Assembly (NCBI GenBank): GCA_046160545.1
Contig: JBJXGS010000174.1
Location: 1-64,000 of the forward strand
DNA from: JAEUOS01 sp046160545
Lineage (GTDB): Bacteria; Pseudomonadota; Gammaproteobacteria; Burkholderiales; JAEUOS01
DNA length: 64,000 nt
Direction of reading: 5' to 3'
The translations under genes were made by a program, and so were the position numbers. Below the pieces are notes generated by a model. The model saw nothing but the letters and a program-made list of their open reading frames with translations. It ran no database searches and was not told the DNA's origin. Positions 26,153 to 35,110 of this stretch are shown piece by piece; positions within the stretch are counted from its first letter, which is position 1; every line of letters starts with the position of its first letter.

Positions 26153-26608
26153 TTGAACACCGACCTGGATGCAGAAGTCCTCTTGGTTGAGGACGATCCC
26201 AACGATGCCGAACTGGTGCGGCGCGCCCTGAAGCGCGGCGGAAACGTGTCCAGCGTGGCGCATGTCCAGGACGGTGTCGAGGCGCTCGATTACCTGCATG
26301 GGCGCGGTGCCTTCGCGGCTCGCAGGGGGCGGGCGCTCCCGCGCGTGGTCCTGCTTGACTTGAAGCTGCCCAAGCTGACCGGGCTGGAGGTGTTGCGCGA
26401 GATTCGCTCGCATGCCGACCTGCGGCGCCAGGTGGTGGTGATGCTGACCTCGTCGCGAGAGGAGCGCGACCTGCGCGCCGCCTACGAATCCGGGGTCAAC
26501 AGTTATGTCGTCAAGGCGGTCAATTTCGAGGAACTCATGGATTCGTTGTCACGGCTGGCGCAGTATTGGCTCAAGGTCAACCAGCAGCCGACCCCGGCGA
26601 AGTCCTGA
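26153..26608 (+). CDS. Single-domain response regulator (Rcp1-like)
   Basis: A stand-alone receiver of 151 residues, starting at TTG with GAGGAGT six to seven bases upstream; no in-frame ATG exists near. Residues of the active site are all seen: EDD (VLLVEDDPND), the phosphorylated Asp in VLLDLKLPK, Ser/Thr in MLTSS and Lys in YVVKAVN. The segment DYLHGRGAF between strands 2 and 3 is typical of the RcpA/Rcp1-type receivers that pair with phytochrome-like or hybrid kinases. There is no output domain, so it probably signals by protein contact. No kinase is adjacent. Confidence 0.85.
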   Translation: MNTDLDAEVLLVEDDPNDAELVRRALKRGGNVSSVAHVQDGVEALDYLHGRGAFAARRGRALPRVVLLDLKLPKLTGLEVLREIRSHADLRRQVVVMLTSSREERDLRAAYESGVNSYVVKAVNFEELMDSLSRLAQYWLKVNQQPTPAKS

Positions 26609-26725
26609 CTTCAGCGGTCGTTGGGTTTGCCGCGTAGCGCTGCGCGGGTTGTCCTGCGAAATGCGACGGGCCTTGTTGCGCCGGTAAAGCAGCCGGCTAC
26701 CACCCGGTTCGGGCGGATCGCACTA

Positions 26726-27103
26726 TTATGGTGCAGCCGCCGCCGCGAACCGTGCAATAAGTGAAACCAGTGCAGACGTGTCGCGCTTTTCCAGTACCCC
26801 CTGGGCGCCGTTGGCAAGGGCATCGGCTGCCTGTCTGCGCGAGAACTCGCCTGAGTAGACGAAAAACGGCGAGGGCATGCCTGCCGCCTTGGCGATGCTG
26901 AGGGCCGCCGCCGAGTCGAAAGAAGGCATGTTGTGATCGCACAAAACCAGGTCCCAAGGCTCCTCCGCGAGGGCGCTGGAGAAGGCCGCGGCGGTATCGA
27001 CCCGGCGAAAGCGTGCATCACCCACGGCGCGACGCACCTGTGCCGCGGCGAGCAGGACATCGTCCTCGTTGTCATCGATGATGAGAATTCTGGGGGCGGC
27101 CAT
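26726..27103 (-). CDS. Single-domain response regulator in the flgMN operon
   Basis: A receiver-only protein of 125 residues: acidic pair in ILIIDDNEDDV, phospho-acceptor Asp in LVLCDHNMP, Ser in FVYSGEF, Lys in VLEKRD. The start MAAPRILIIDD is chosen because it gives the normal receiver N-terminus; the open frame continues upstream into flgN. It begins 16 bases after flgN on the same strand, so it should be made together with flgM and flgN from the FliA-like promoter. Its sequence resembles the receiver of the kinase at 56527 (SDHNLPLFSSAAAL versus CDHNMPSFDSAAAL). Confidence 0.85.
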   Translation of the reverse strand: MAAPRILIIDDNEDDVLLAAAQVRRAVGDARFRRVDTAAAFSSALAEEPWDLVLCDHNMPSFDSAAALSIAKAAGMPSPFFVYSGEFSRRQAADALANGAQGVLEKRDTSALVSLIARFAAAAAP

Positions 27104-27119
27104 CGAGAGATCCCGATAC

Positions 27120-27488
27120 TTAGGCGTGGCCTGCGAAACGCCGCGGAGTCGGTCTTGACAATGCGTTGCCGTTTTGACCATACAGGGCACCGGCGGGCAC
27201 CGGATCAGCCGCGCGCATGAGTCCCGACAGTCGAGCATTCAGGTAATCCAGGCGCACTGCGGCTATACGCTGGTTGTCGCGATTGACTCGTGCCAGCGAG
27301 CGCAAACGTGGCGCTTCGCCCGGTACAAGTCGGGTGACTTCCTTTTTGAGCTCGGCGAGCGCGGCTTCCTTGGCCACATTGGCGAGGTGTACGGTGTCGG
27401 CATCCCCGCTGATCAGGGCGCGTCGCTCCTCGGCCAGGCAGCGACGCAGGCGCTCAAGGGTCGGGTGTGGCGCACGGGCTGCCGGCAT
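27120..27488 (-). CDS. flgN: FlgN, chaperone for hook-filament junction proteins
   Basis: FlgN escorts FlgK and FlgL to the export gate. The 122-residue helical protein shows the family pattern LRRCLAEERRALISGDADTV ... LAELKKEVTRL and NRDNQRIAAVRLDYLNARL. It is 31 bases downstream of flgM. FlgN is weakly conserved; helical character and position make the case. Confidence 0.9.
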   Translation of the reverse strand: MPAARAPHPTLERLRRCLAEERRALISGDADTVHLANVAKEAALAELKKEVTRLVPGEAPRLRSLARVNRDNQRIAAVRLDYLNARLSGLMRAADPVPAGALYGQNGNALSRPTPRRFAGHA

Positions 27489-27519
27489 CTAGGCATCCTG
27501 ATATGGCCGACACCAAACC

Positions 27520-27786
27520 CTAGTGCGTACGCACGAAGAGATCGTGCACGCTTGCGATCAGGCGGTCAGCCACCACCTCGGCGTCGACCTCGAAGGCACC
27601 GTCACGGATCGCCTGTTTGATTTCCTCAACCCGCGCCGCATCGAATTCGCCGCCGGGCGGGGTCGACAGACGCATCGCGATGCCCGGCGGCTGGGTCACA
27701 GCCGCCGCTGGCGCATCGGCTGCCCGCTGGGAGGAGCGCGGCGTGCTGTCGATCCGCGAGGTGTCGCTTGGTCCGTTGATTTTCAT
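27520..27786 (-). CDS. flgM: FlgM, anti-sigma-28 factor
   Basis: FlgM binds FliA until it is exported through the finished hook. The 88-residue protein begins MKINGPSDTSRID and has the C-terminal FliA-binding helices EFDAARVEEIKQAIRDGAFE and DAEVVADRLIASVHDLF. The N-terminal half is unstructured and Pro/Ala-rich, as required for export. GGAGAA precedes the ATG, and a FliA-type promoter lies about 85 bases upstream (autoregulation). The STAS protein at 60888 might antagonise it. Confidence 0.96.
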   Translation of the reverse strand: MKINGPSDTSRIDSTPRSSQRAADAPAAAVTQPPGIAMRLSTPPGGEFDAARVEEIKQAIRDGAFEVDAEVVADRLIASVHDLFVRTH

Positions 27787-27869
27787 GGTGTTTTCTCCAG
27801 CGCTGTCAGGCTCGATCGGTGGCAGGGCGGGGGCGCTCTTGCATCACCCACAACCCCCGCTCCCCCCTC

Positions 27870-27896
27870 GTTACGGCAGCGACGGGCAAAACTTTA
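27870..27896 (-). promoter_or_regulatory. FliA (sigma-28) promoter for flgM-flgN-receiver
   Basis: TAAAGTTT-N11-GCCGTAAC on the minus strand: a perfect -35, the exact 11-base spacing and GCCG at the start of the -10. It lies in the flgA-flgM gap, about 85 bases before the flgM start, so flgM can be expressed apart from flgA. Confidence 0.85.
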
Positions 27897-27928
27897 ATGG
27901 AGAATCGCATGTCCAAAACGCATCAATC

Positions 27929-28657
27929 CTAAAGACGCATCTCGACCAAGCGTCCGGCACGCGCCGTGCCCTGTACCACCCGACCGGAGTCGGTTTGCAC
28001 GCGGACGGATTCTCCTTCGCCCGCCGGACCCAGTGCCCGGCCGCTGGCTGATACCGAAAAACCCTGTCCGTTAACGACCAGGCGCACGATGTCACCGGCG
28101 GCGACCGCAGGGGCGGCCCGCAGCATTTCGGCGCGCACGGTCTGTCCTGGTGCCACCGCACGGGACACGCTACGCCCTTCCAGGGCGCGCGGGTCGTTCA
28201 AAGCTCCAGGCGCTTCGCGCGACAGTTCGATCTCCTCCAGGCGGAAGTCTTCTTGAGTGATCACCTGACCCTGTCCGACCGGCCGTTGCGCGACCAGTGC
28301 GCGGCCGAAGACGCGAATCTCGACCGGCAGGTATACGTTCCATTGCGCTCCTTCGGCGCAGCGCAGGCCGATCTGGCTCTTGCCCCATAAGCGGGTCCCG
28401 GCGGGCAGATAGGGGTCGACGCGCTGGCACGGCGCCAGCTGCAGGCGATCATCCAGGCGCCCTACGACCACCTCCACACGTCCAGGCAGGCCGGCGGCGG
28501 CCTTCTCCAGGTACATCTTTAGTGCGTCCTGAGGCTGCGACTGTGCCGGCGCCCCCAGCGATACGACCGCGAATGCGGCAAAACCGGCGTGCAGGGCCAG
28601 CAAGGGCGCTGCTATCAGGCGGCTTAGAGCGCGGCGGATCAGGGAGGGCTGTGGCAT
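27929..28657 (-). CDS. flgA: FlgA, P-ring assembly chaperone
   Basis: Periplasmic chaperone for FlgI. It has an N-terminal signal peptide (hydrophobic about residues 12-40, ending near APAQSQ), a SAF-like domain with VAQRPVGQGQVITQEDF, GRSVSRAVAPGQTVRAEML and the terminal domain with GDIVRLVVNGQGFSVSASG. 242 residues. It is divergent from flgB-flgL, the standard arrangement, and upstream of flgMN. Confidence 0.96.
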   Translation of the reverse strand: MPQPSLIRRALSRLIAAPLLALHAGFAAFAVVSLGAPAQSQPQDALKMYLEKAAAGLPGRVEVVVGRLDDRLQLAPCQRVDPYLPAGTRLWGKSQIGLRCAEGAQWNVYLPVEIRVFGRALVAQRPVGQGQVITQEDFRLEEIELSREAPGALNDPRALEGRSVSRAVAPGQTVRAEMLRAAPAVAAGDIVRLVVNGQGFSVSASGRALGPAGEGESVRVQTDSGRVVQGTARAGRLVEMRL

Positions 28658-28836
28658 GGCGGAGTGGTTCTACGCGAACGTCTGCACACCATATCCGGCG
28701 AACCTGCGGAACGATACGACGAACAACGCGGGATATCGCGGCCTGATCCGGGCAAGCGCGGTCTCAAGGTTTTGGTGCAATCGCAAGCATCGCCCATCGT
28801 CCGGTCACGGATCGGCCTGAGCAACTGGAGAGCGCC
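28658..28836. promoter_or_regulatory. Divergent flgA / flgB control region
   Basis: 179 bases between the flgA and flgB operons with no gene. The start of the large flg operon must be here; class II, FlhDC-dependent promoters are expected. A GG-N11-GC pattern in TTGGTGCAATCGCAAGC has the wrong spacing for sigma-54. No FliA site is seen. Confidence 0.4.
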
Positions 28837-29292
28837 ATGATTGGCAAGCTCGATGAAGCCCTGTCCTTTCATTCCACTGCCCTGCGTCTGCGCGCGGAGC
28901 GGCAGCAATTGCTGGCTGCCAATATCGCCAACGCCGATACGCCTGGCTACAAGGCGGTCGATTTCGACTTTGGGCGCGCGCTCGCACGTGCGACCGGCCA
29001 GGCTTCAGCCGAAGTGGCCCCGCACGGCGGGCCAGCTGCGGCCACTGCCGGTGGGCCCGCTCCCGTACGCCTTGCCGCCACCGCGCCCGGCCACGTCATG
29101 CCCAGCGTCGGCGGCATGGGCGGGGTATGGCAAATCGGCTACCGCGCACCAGCACAGGCGGCGCTCGATGCCAACAGCGTCGATCTCGACACCGAGCGTG
29201 CACGTTTCGCCGACAACGCGTTGCGCTACGAAGCCTCGCTGCGCTTTCTTAACGGCCAGTTGCGCAGCATGTTGAGCGCGATCAACGGCTAG
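28837..29292 (+). CDS. flgB: FlgB, proximal rod protein
   Basis: Proximal rod subunit and early export substrate. The N-terminus ERQQLLAANIANADTPGYKA is the rod/hook-family motif; the C-terminal helix has VDLDTERARFADNALRYEA. The middle is Gly/Pro-rich. 151 residues. CTGGAG precedes the ATG. First gene of the flgBCDEFGHIJKL operon. Confidence 0.97.
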   Translation: MIGKLDEALSFHSTALRLRAERQQLLAANIANADTPGYKAVDFDFGRALARATGQASAEVAPHGGPAAATAGGPAPVRLAATAPGHVMPSVGGMGGVWQIGYRAPAQAALDANSVDLDTERARFADNALRYEASLRFLNGQLRSMLSAING

Positions 29293-29317
29293 GTCCTTAG
29301 TCCAGGAGATACAAGCC

Positions 29318-29731
29318 ATGTCGCTTTTTTCGGCTTTTCGCATCGCCGGCAGCGGTGCCACCGCACAAGGCCAGCGCTTGAACGTGGTGGCTTCGAACCT
29401 GGCCAACGCGGACTCCGCAGCCGGGCCGGATGGCCAAACCTATCGTGCGCGGCAGGTGGTATTCGAGTCGGTGCAGGCCGACAACGCCGCCCCGGGTGTG
29501 TCCGGAGTGCGGGTCAGCCAGGTCACCACCGACACGTCGCCACTACGCCGCCAGCACGACCCCAAACATCCGCTGGCCGACGGTGAGGGCTATGTCTCGC
29601 TGCCCAACGTGAGCGTGGCCGACGAGATGGTCAACATGATCTCCGCGGCGCGTGCCTACGAGAACAACATCGAAGTCATGAATACCGCGCGTTCGCTGTT
29701 GCAGAAAACCCTGCAGCTGGGCAACTCCTGA
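29318..29731 (+). CDS. flgC: FlgC, proximal rod protein
   Basis: Proximal rod subunit of 137 residues with the N-terminal motif LNVVASNLANADSAAGPDG and the C-terminal PNVSVADEMVNMISAARAYE, both family hallmarks. AGGAGA precedes the ATG; 25 bases after flgB. Confidence 0.97.
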   Translation: MSLFSAFRIAGSGATAQGQRLNVVASNLANADSAAGPDGQTYRARQVVFESVQADNAAPGVSGVRVSQVTTDTSPLRRQHDPKHPLADGEGYVSLPNVSVADEMVNMISAARAYENNIEVMNTARSLLQKTLQLGNS

Positions 29732-29748
29732 TCACCGAAAGATCCGTC

Positions 29749-30414
29749 ATGACCAATGTGTCCGCAGCCGCCACGACCCAGCCATCCGCGCTGGCCGCGT
29801 TGGGCGCGCGCAAATCCACCGAGAGCAACGAAATCGAGGATCGCTTTCTCGCACTGCTTATCGCGCAGATGAAGAACCAGGACCCGCTGAATCCGCTTGA
29901 CAACGCGCAGGTCACCAGCCAGATGGCGCAGATCAATACTGTCAACGGCATCGAGAAGCTCAACAAGACCATGGAGAAGATGATCGGCGCGCAGAACGAG
30001 CTGCAGTCGCTCGAAGCCGGCTCCCTGGTCGGCAGAAGCGTCCTGGCAGCGGGGTCAACCCTCGACCTGGCCACGGGCAGTACTGCGCGCGCTGCTTTCG
30101 AGATCGCCTCCGCCGCGGATCAGGTGACCCTGACGGTGACCGATGCTTCCGGGCAGGCGGTATACCAGAAGACGCTCGCCAGCCACGCGCCTGGTCTGCA
30201 CGGTTTCGAGTGGGACGGCCGCACCGCCTCCGGCGCCATGGCGCAACCGGGGCGCTACAGTTTCAAGGTCGAGGCCATCGCGTCCGGCAAGCCGCTTGCC
30301 GCGCAGGCTTTCGCCGCCAGCCGTGTCGATGCGGTCTCGGCAGGCGCCGGCGGCATCAGCCTGCGCACATCCACAGGCGAGGTCGCGTGGAGCGCGGTTC
30401 GCCAGGTCATGTAA
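29749..30414 (+). CDS. flgD: FlgD, hook-cap (hook assembly scaffold) protein
   Basis: FlgD caps the growing hook. N-terminal domain: DRFLALLIAQMKNQDPLNPL and MAQINTVNGIEKLN, then a Tudor/FnIII-like C-terminal region with HGFEWDGRTASGAMAQPGRY. 221 residues is normal. It precedes flgE as usual. Confidence 0.97.
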   Translation: MTNVSAAATTQPSALAALGARKSTESNEIEDRFLALLIAQMKNQDPLNPLDNAQVTSQMAQINTVNGIEKLNKTMEKMIGAQNELQSLEAGSLVGRSVLAAGSTLDLATGSTARAAFEIASAADQVTLTVTDASGQAVYQKTLASHAPGLHGFEWDGRTASGAMAQPGRYSFKVEAIASGKPLAAQAFAASRVDAVSAGAGGISLRTSTGEVAWSAVRQVM

Positions 30415-30435
30415 TCCCCCCACCAGGAACACACC

Positions 30436-31644
30436 ATGAGCTTTCAGCAAGGACTTTCGGGACTCAACGCCGCCTCCAAGAACCTGGACGTGATCGGCAA
30501 CAACATCGCCAATGCTTCCACGGTCGGTTTCAAGGGCTCCGAGACGCGCTTCGCCGACGTCTTCGCCAGTTCCAACGGCAGCGGGGCGATTTCCGTCGGC
30601 ATTGGCACCTCGGTCTCGGCCATCATGCAGAACTTCGGACAAGGCAATATCGAGGTCACTTCCAATCCGCTGGACGTGGCCATCAACGGTTCGGGCTTTT
30701 TCCGCATGTCTCAGGACGGCGCAGTGACCTATACGCGCAACGGGCAATTTCAGCTCGACAGCCAGGGCTACATCGTCGATGCCGAAGCCAAGAATCTGAC
30801 CGGCTATCCGCCCGCCGCCGGCGGCGGGGTGACTACGGCCTCCCCGGTCAACCTGCAGATCTCCAACGCCGATCTGCCTCCCTCGCCGACCGCGCAGGCG
30901 ACCGTCGGCGCGACCCTGGATTCGCGCGAGGCCGCGTTGCCCGCGGCCGGCTTCAACCTCGCGGACGCCGCCACCTACCACGGCGCGACTTCTCTGTCGG
31001 TCTACGACTCGTTGGGCAACGCCCACACGCTGTCCTTGTATTACGTCAAGACCGCCGCCAACGCCTGGGATGTGTTCGCTGCCAACGACGGCGTGCAGGT
31101 GGGCGCCGGCGCGGTCGGCAGCATGACCTTCAACACCAACGGCACGGCCGCCGCAGCGCCGCCCCTGGCTCTGACGCTACCGGTCACTACCGGTGCTGCG
31201 CCGATCGCGGTCACGGTAGACATCGCGCAAAGCAATCAGGTAGGTTCGCCCTTCAGCGTCAAGCGGCTGGAACAGGATGGTTTTGCTGCTGGTCGGCTGA
31301 CCGGTTTCACGATCAGCGACGTCGGCCTCATCACCGGTCGCTACACCAACGGGCAGACCCGTGCCCAGGGGCAGATCGCACTGACCGAATTCACCAACAG
31401 CCAGGGCCTGAAGCAGTTGGGTTCGAACCAGTGGGGTGAAACTGCCGCCTCCGGACCGCCGCTCACCGGCGCGCCTGGCAGCGGCAACCTCGGTGTCATC
31501 AATTCAGGTGCGGTGGAGACCGCCAACATCGACCTGACCGCCGAGTTGGTCGATCTGATCACTGCACAGCGCGTCTACCAGGCCAATGCGCAGACCATCA
31601 AGACCCAGGATCAGGTCTTGCAGACCCTGGTCAACATGCGCTGA
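30436..31644 (+). CDS. flgE: FlgE, hook protein
   Basis: Main hook subunit, 402 residues. N-terminus SFQQGLSGLNAASKNLDVIG; central hook domains with SLSVYDSLGNAHTLSLYYV; C-terminus NIDLTAELVDLITAQRVYQ and KTQDQVLQTLVNMR. AGGAA is before the start. FliK (2232) controls its polymer length. Confidence 0.98.
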   Translation: MSFQQGLSGLNAASKNLDVIGNNIANASTVGFKGSETRFADVFASSNGSGAISVGIGTSVSAIMQNFGQGNIEVTSNPLDVAINGSGFFRMSQDGAVTYTRNGQFQLDSQGYIVDAEAKNLTGYPPAAGGGVTTASPVNLQISNADLPPSPTAQATVGATLDSREAALPAAGFNLADAATYHGATSLSVYDSLGNAHTLSLYYVKTAANAWDVFAANDGVQVGAGAVGSMTFNTNGTAAAAPPLALTLPVTTGAAPIAVTVDIAQSNQVGSPFSVKRLEQDGFAAGRLTGFTISDVGLITGRYTNGQTRAQGQIALTEFTNSQGLKQLGSNQWGETAASGPPLTGAPGSGNLGVINSGAVETANIDLTAELVDLITAQRVYQANAQTIKTQDQVLQTLVNMR

Positions 31645-31670
31645 TGAAGAAGAAGCGCTAGGGAGTCGCC

Positions 31671-32408
31671 ATGGACCGCATGATCTACACCGCCGCCAGT
31701 GGTGCGAAGAGCATGATGCAACGCCAGGAGGTGCTCGCCAACAACCTGGCCAATGTGAACACGCCCGGTTATCGTTCCGAGCAGGTTGCATTTCGCGTCG
31801 CCCCGCTCGTCGGAGACGGGCTGCCGACGCGCGCCATGGTCGCGGAATCGACGCCGCGCGCAGACTTCAGCCCCGGGGTCATCGCGACCACCGGTCGCAC
31901 CCTGGATGTGGCCATCCAGGGGCCGGGCTTCTTTGCCGTGCAGGGCACCGATGGTACAGAGGGTTACACGCGCAACGGCGCCTTCGACCTGAACGCCGAG
32001 GGGCAACTCGTCACTTCTTCTGGCGCTCCGGTCCTCGGGGAGGGCGGTCCGATCTCGATCCCGCCCGGAAACGTGATTTCGATCGCCGCGGACGGCTCGA
32101 TCTCGGCGGCACCAGCCAACACGCCGCGCAATTCCACCCCGGTCGGGCGCCTGAAACTGGTCAACCCGGACACCCGATCCCTGACCCGCGGCGTCGACGG
32201 CCTGTTCCGTTCGACCGACGGTGAAGCCAACGCCGATGCGAGCGTGCGCGTGGCCGGCGGCGCGATCGAAGGTTCGAATGTCAACGCCGTGGAGGCCATG
32301 GTCGGCATGATCGCCCTGGCGCGCCAGTTCGATCTACAGATGAAGCTCATGCAGGCCGCCGACAGCGCATCGCGCAAGGGCGCGCAGCTGCTGGGCGCAA
32401 TCGCCTGA
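31671..32408 (+). CDS. flgF: FlgF, rod protein
   Basis: Rod subunit of 245 residues with MDRMIYTAASGAKSMMQRQE, NNLANVNTPGYRSEQVAF, and the C-terminal VNAVEAMVGMIALARQFDLQ. The flgF type is recognised by the MDR(M/L)IY start and by being next to flgG. AGGGAG precedes the ATG. Confidence 0.96.
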   Translation: MDRMIYTAASGAKSMMQRQEVLANNLANVNTPGYRSEQVAFRVAPLVGDGLPTRAMVAESTPRADFSPGVIATTGRTLDVAIQGPGFFAVQGTDGTEGYTRNGAFDLNAEGQLVTSSGAPVLGEGGPISIPPGNVISIAADGSISAAPANTPRNSTPVGRLKLVNPDTRSLTRGVDGLFRSTDGEANADASVRVAGGAIEGSNVNAVEAMVGMIALARQFDLQMKLMQAADSASRKGAQLLGAIA

Positions 32409-32421
32409 ACAAGGAAACCCA

Positions 32422-33204
32422 ATGATTCGCTCGCTTTGGATAGCCAAGACCGGGTTGGATGCACAGCAGACCCAGCTCGATGTGATTTCCAACAACCTGG
32501 CCAACGTCAGCACCAACGGCTTCAAGCGCAGCCGCGCGGTGTTCGAGGACCTGATGTACCAGAATCTGCGCCAGGCCGGGGCGCAGTCTTCGCAGACCAC
32601 GCAGGTGCCGGCCGGGTTCACCGTTGGCACCGGCGTGCGCCCGGTCGCGACTGCCCGCATGATGGGTCAGGGCAACCTGCAGCAGACCGCGAACCAGCTC
32701 GACCTGGCCATCAACGGCAGCGGCTTTTTTCAGGTGCAGAATGCCGATGGCACCGTGGGCTACACGCGCGACGGCAGCTTTCACCGCGATGCCAACGGCA
32801 TCATGGTCACCTCAAACGGCAAGCCCCTGCAGCCGTCGATCACCATTCCTGCGAACGCGCTCACCGTGACCATCGGCCAGGACGGTACGGTGCAGGTCAC
32901 AGTGCCTGGTCAGGCCACTCCGCAGACGGTGGGTTCGATCCAGTTGGCCAACTTTGTGAACCCGGGCGGACTGCAGGCCTTGGGCAACAACCTCTTCGCC
33001 GAAACCGCCGCCTCCGGGACGGCCTCGACCGGTGCTCCCGGCGCCAACGGCCTGGGCGTGCTCAACCAGGGCTATGTCGAGACCTCCAACGTCAATGTCG
33101 TTGAGGAGCTGGTCTCGATGATCCAGACCCAGCGCGCTTACGAGGTCAATTCGAAGGCCATCCAGACCTCCGACCAGATGCTGCAACGCCTGTCCCAACT
33201 CTGA
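32422..33204 (+). CDS. flgG: FlgG, distal rod protein
   Basis: Distal rod subunit, 260 residues. Starts MIRSLWIAKTGLDAQQTQLD, has NNLANVSTNGFKRSRAVFED and LMYQNLRQAGA (the FlgG-specific segment), and ends EELVSMIQTQRAYEVNSKAI ... DQMLQRLSQL. Highly conserved. 13 bases after flgF. Confidence 0.98.
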   Translation: MIRSLWIAKTGLDAQQTQLDVISNNLANVSTNGFKRSRAVFEDLMYQNLRQAGAQSSQTTQVPAGFTVGTGVRPVATARMMGQGNLQQTANQLDLAINGSGFFQVQNADGTVGYTRDGSFHRDANGIMVTSNGKPLQPSITIPANALTVTIGQDGTVQVTVPGQATPQTVGSIQLANFVNPGGLQALGNNLFAETAASGTASTGAPGANGLGVLNQGYVETSNVNVVEELVSMIQTQRAYEVNSKAIQTSDQMLQRLSQL

Positions 33205-33214
33205 TTTGGCCCCG

Positions 33215-33967
33215 ATGCTCTTCATCCTCGATTTCTTCCTGCGCAGTGTCGTGAACGCGGGCCTGCGCATCGGCAGCGCACGTGCCCTGTGGCGCGACGC
33301 CTGGCTGCCGCTTTTGATCCTGCTTGCGCTGGTGCTTGCTGCCGGCTGCACGCCATTCCCGAAGGTCGACGTGCAGGAACCGACGACGGCACGGCCCGCG
33401 CCGGTGGTGCAGGCAGGCGCGACCAACGGTGCCATCTTCCAGGTGACTTCCTACCGGCCGCTGTTCGAAGATCGCCGCGCGCGCTTTGTCGGCGACACCC
33501 TTACCATCTCGATCAACGAAAACCTGTCGGCCAGCCTGGAGAAAAAATCCTCGGCCAGTCGCGCTGGCGCTGTCGCGGCCAACCCGGGCAACGTGATCCT
33601 GCCCATCGGTGGCAGCCTTGGCGCCAATACCATCACTGCCAACGGCTCGTCGTCGAATACCTTCGACGGCAAGGGTTCGACCAACAGCACCAATGCGTTC
33701 ACCGGCACCATTACGGTGACGGTGACCGAAGTGCTGCCCAATGGCAATCTCGCCGTCTCTGGCGAGAAGCAGATCGGCAACAACCAGCAGGTCGAGACGC
33801 TGCGATTCTCCGGGATCGTCAACCCGACCACCATCGTTGGCGGCAATACCGTGAGTTCGGCGCAGGTGGCCGACGCGCGCATCGAGCTGCGCGGTCGCGG
33901 CTATACCGATGAGGCGCAGATCATGGGTTGGCTGGCACGCTTTTTCCTTTCCTTCCTGCCGTTCTGA
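33215..33967 (+). CDS. flgH: FlgH, L-ring lipoprotein
   Basis: Outer-membrane L-ring protein. A lipoprotein signal with LALVLAAGC places the acylated Cys near residue 45, so the N-terminus from this ATG is unusually long; a GTG at 33251 would give a more usual leader and cannot be excluded. The mature part has ARFVGDTLTISINENLSAS, GKGSTNSTNAFTGTITVTV and LPNGNLAVSGEKQI, all typical. 250 residues from the ATG. Its stop overlaps the flgI start by one base (TGATG). Confidence 0.95.
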   Translation: MLFILDFFLRSVVNAGLRIGSARALWRDAWLPLLILLALVLAAGCTPFPKVDVQEPTTARPAPVVQAGATNGAIFQVTSYRPLFEDRRARFVGDTLTISINENLSASLEKKSSASRAGAVAANPGNVILPIGGSLGANTITANGSSSNTFDGKGSTNSTNAFTGTITVTVTEVLPNGNLAVSGEKQIGNNQQVETLRFSGIVNPTTIVGGNTVSSAQVADARIELRGRGYTDEAQIMGWLARFFLSFLPF

Positions 33968-35109
33968 TGCCGGGATTCGCCATGCTCCGCCGTCTGTTGG
34001 TTCGCCGCGCGTTCACACTGCTTGCAGTGCTGGGTTGCCTGCTCGCCTGCACCTCCCAGGTCCAGGCCGAACGCATCAAGGACATCGCCTCGGTGCAGGG
34101 TGTTCGTCCCAACCAGCTGGTCGGTTACGGGTTGGTGGTGGGACTCGACGGTACCGGAGATCAGACCACCCAGACGCCATTTACCGTGCAGAGCATCGCC
34201 GCGATGCTGGGGCAGCTGGGCATCAACCTGCCACCGGGAACCAATCTGCAGTTGCGCAACGTGGCCGCAGTCATGGTCACGGCACAGTTGCCGGCTTTCG
34301 CACAACCCGGGCAGTTGCTCGATGTGACGGTCTCTTCAATGGGGAATGCGCGCTCGCTGCGTGGCGGCACTCTGGTACTGACGCCCCTGCGCGGTGCCGA
34401 CAACCAGATCTACGCGATGGCACAAGGCAATCTCGTCGTCGCCGGCGCCGGTGAGTCTGCCGCCGGGTCGCGCGCCCAGATCAACCACCTGTCTGCCGGA
34501 CGGGTGCCCGGCGGCGCCACCGTTGAGCGGGCTGTGGCCAACCCCTTCATGGCCGGTGATTTTTTGCGCCTTGAACTTCATACTACCGACTTCGGCACCG
34601 CTGGGCGGGTCGCGGACGCGATCAACCGGCGCATGGGAGAAGGGAGTGCCCAGGCGCTCGACGGCCGTGTCATCCAGGTGCGGGCGCCGCAGTCATCCAA
34701 TGACCGCGTCGCCTTTCTGGGCCGGCTGGAGAATCTGCCCATCGACGCCGAGATCGCCGCCGCGCGCATCATCATCAACGCCCGTACCGGCTCGGTAGTG
34801 CTCAATCAGGCGGTGACCCTGCGTCCGGTTGCAGTCGCCCACGGCAACCTCTCCGTGACGGTCAACACTACGCCTGTAATCAGCCAGCCGTCTCCGCTCT
34901 CGCAGGGTGGGCAGACGGTTGTCACGGAACGCTCGGACATCCAGATTCGCCAGGATGGCGGCAAGATCGTCATGCTCGAGGCAGGCGTGCAGCTGGCCGA
35001 CGTGGTACGCGCCCTCAATACCCTGGGTGCGACCCCGCAGGACCTGCTGGCCATCCTGCAGGCGATGAAGGCATCCGGCGCCTTGCGTGCCGAACTGGAG
35101 ATCATCTGA
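33967..35109 (+). CDS. flgI: FlgI, P-ring protein
   Basis: Periplasmic P-ring subunit, 380 residues, with a signal peptide (MLRRLLVRRAFTLLAVLGCL, cleavage near VQAERIKD). The mature start ERIKDIASVQGVRPNQLVGY is very conserved, as are GLDGTGDQTTQTPFTVQS and VNTTPVISQPSPLSQG. The ATG at 33967 forms TGATG with the flgH stop; the next ATG (33982) is also possible. FlgA is its chaperone. Confidence 0.97.
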   Translation: MPGFAMLRRLLVRRAFTLLAVLGCLLACTSQVQAERIKDIASVQGVRPNQLVGYGLVVGLDGTGDQTTQTPFTVQSIAAMLGQLGINLPPGTNLQLRNVAAVMVTAQLPAFAQPGQLLDVTVSSMGNARSLRGGTLVLTPLRGADNQIYAMAQGNLVVAGAGESAAGSRAQINHLSAGRVPGGATVERAVANPFMAGDFLRLELHTTDFGTAGRVADAINRRMGEGSAQALDGRVIQVRAPQSSNDRVAFLGRLENLPIDAEIAAARIIINARTGSVVLNQAVTLRPVAVAHGNLSVTVNTTPVISQPSPLSQGGQTVVTERSDIQIRQDGGKIVMLEAGVQLADVVRALNTLGATPQDLLAILQAMKASGALRAELEII

Positions 35110-35110
35110 C

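Noticed and set aside
28770..28790. TTGGTGCAATCGCAAGC as sigma-54 site before flgB
   Set aside because: Spacer between GG and GC is 11, not 10, and the flanking consensus is poor.
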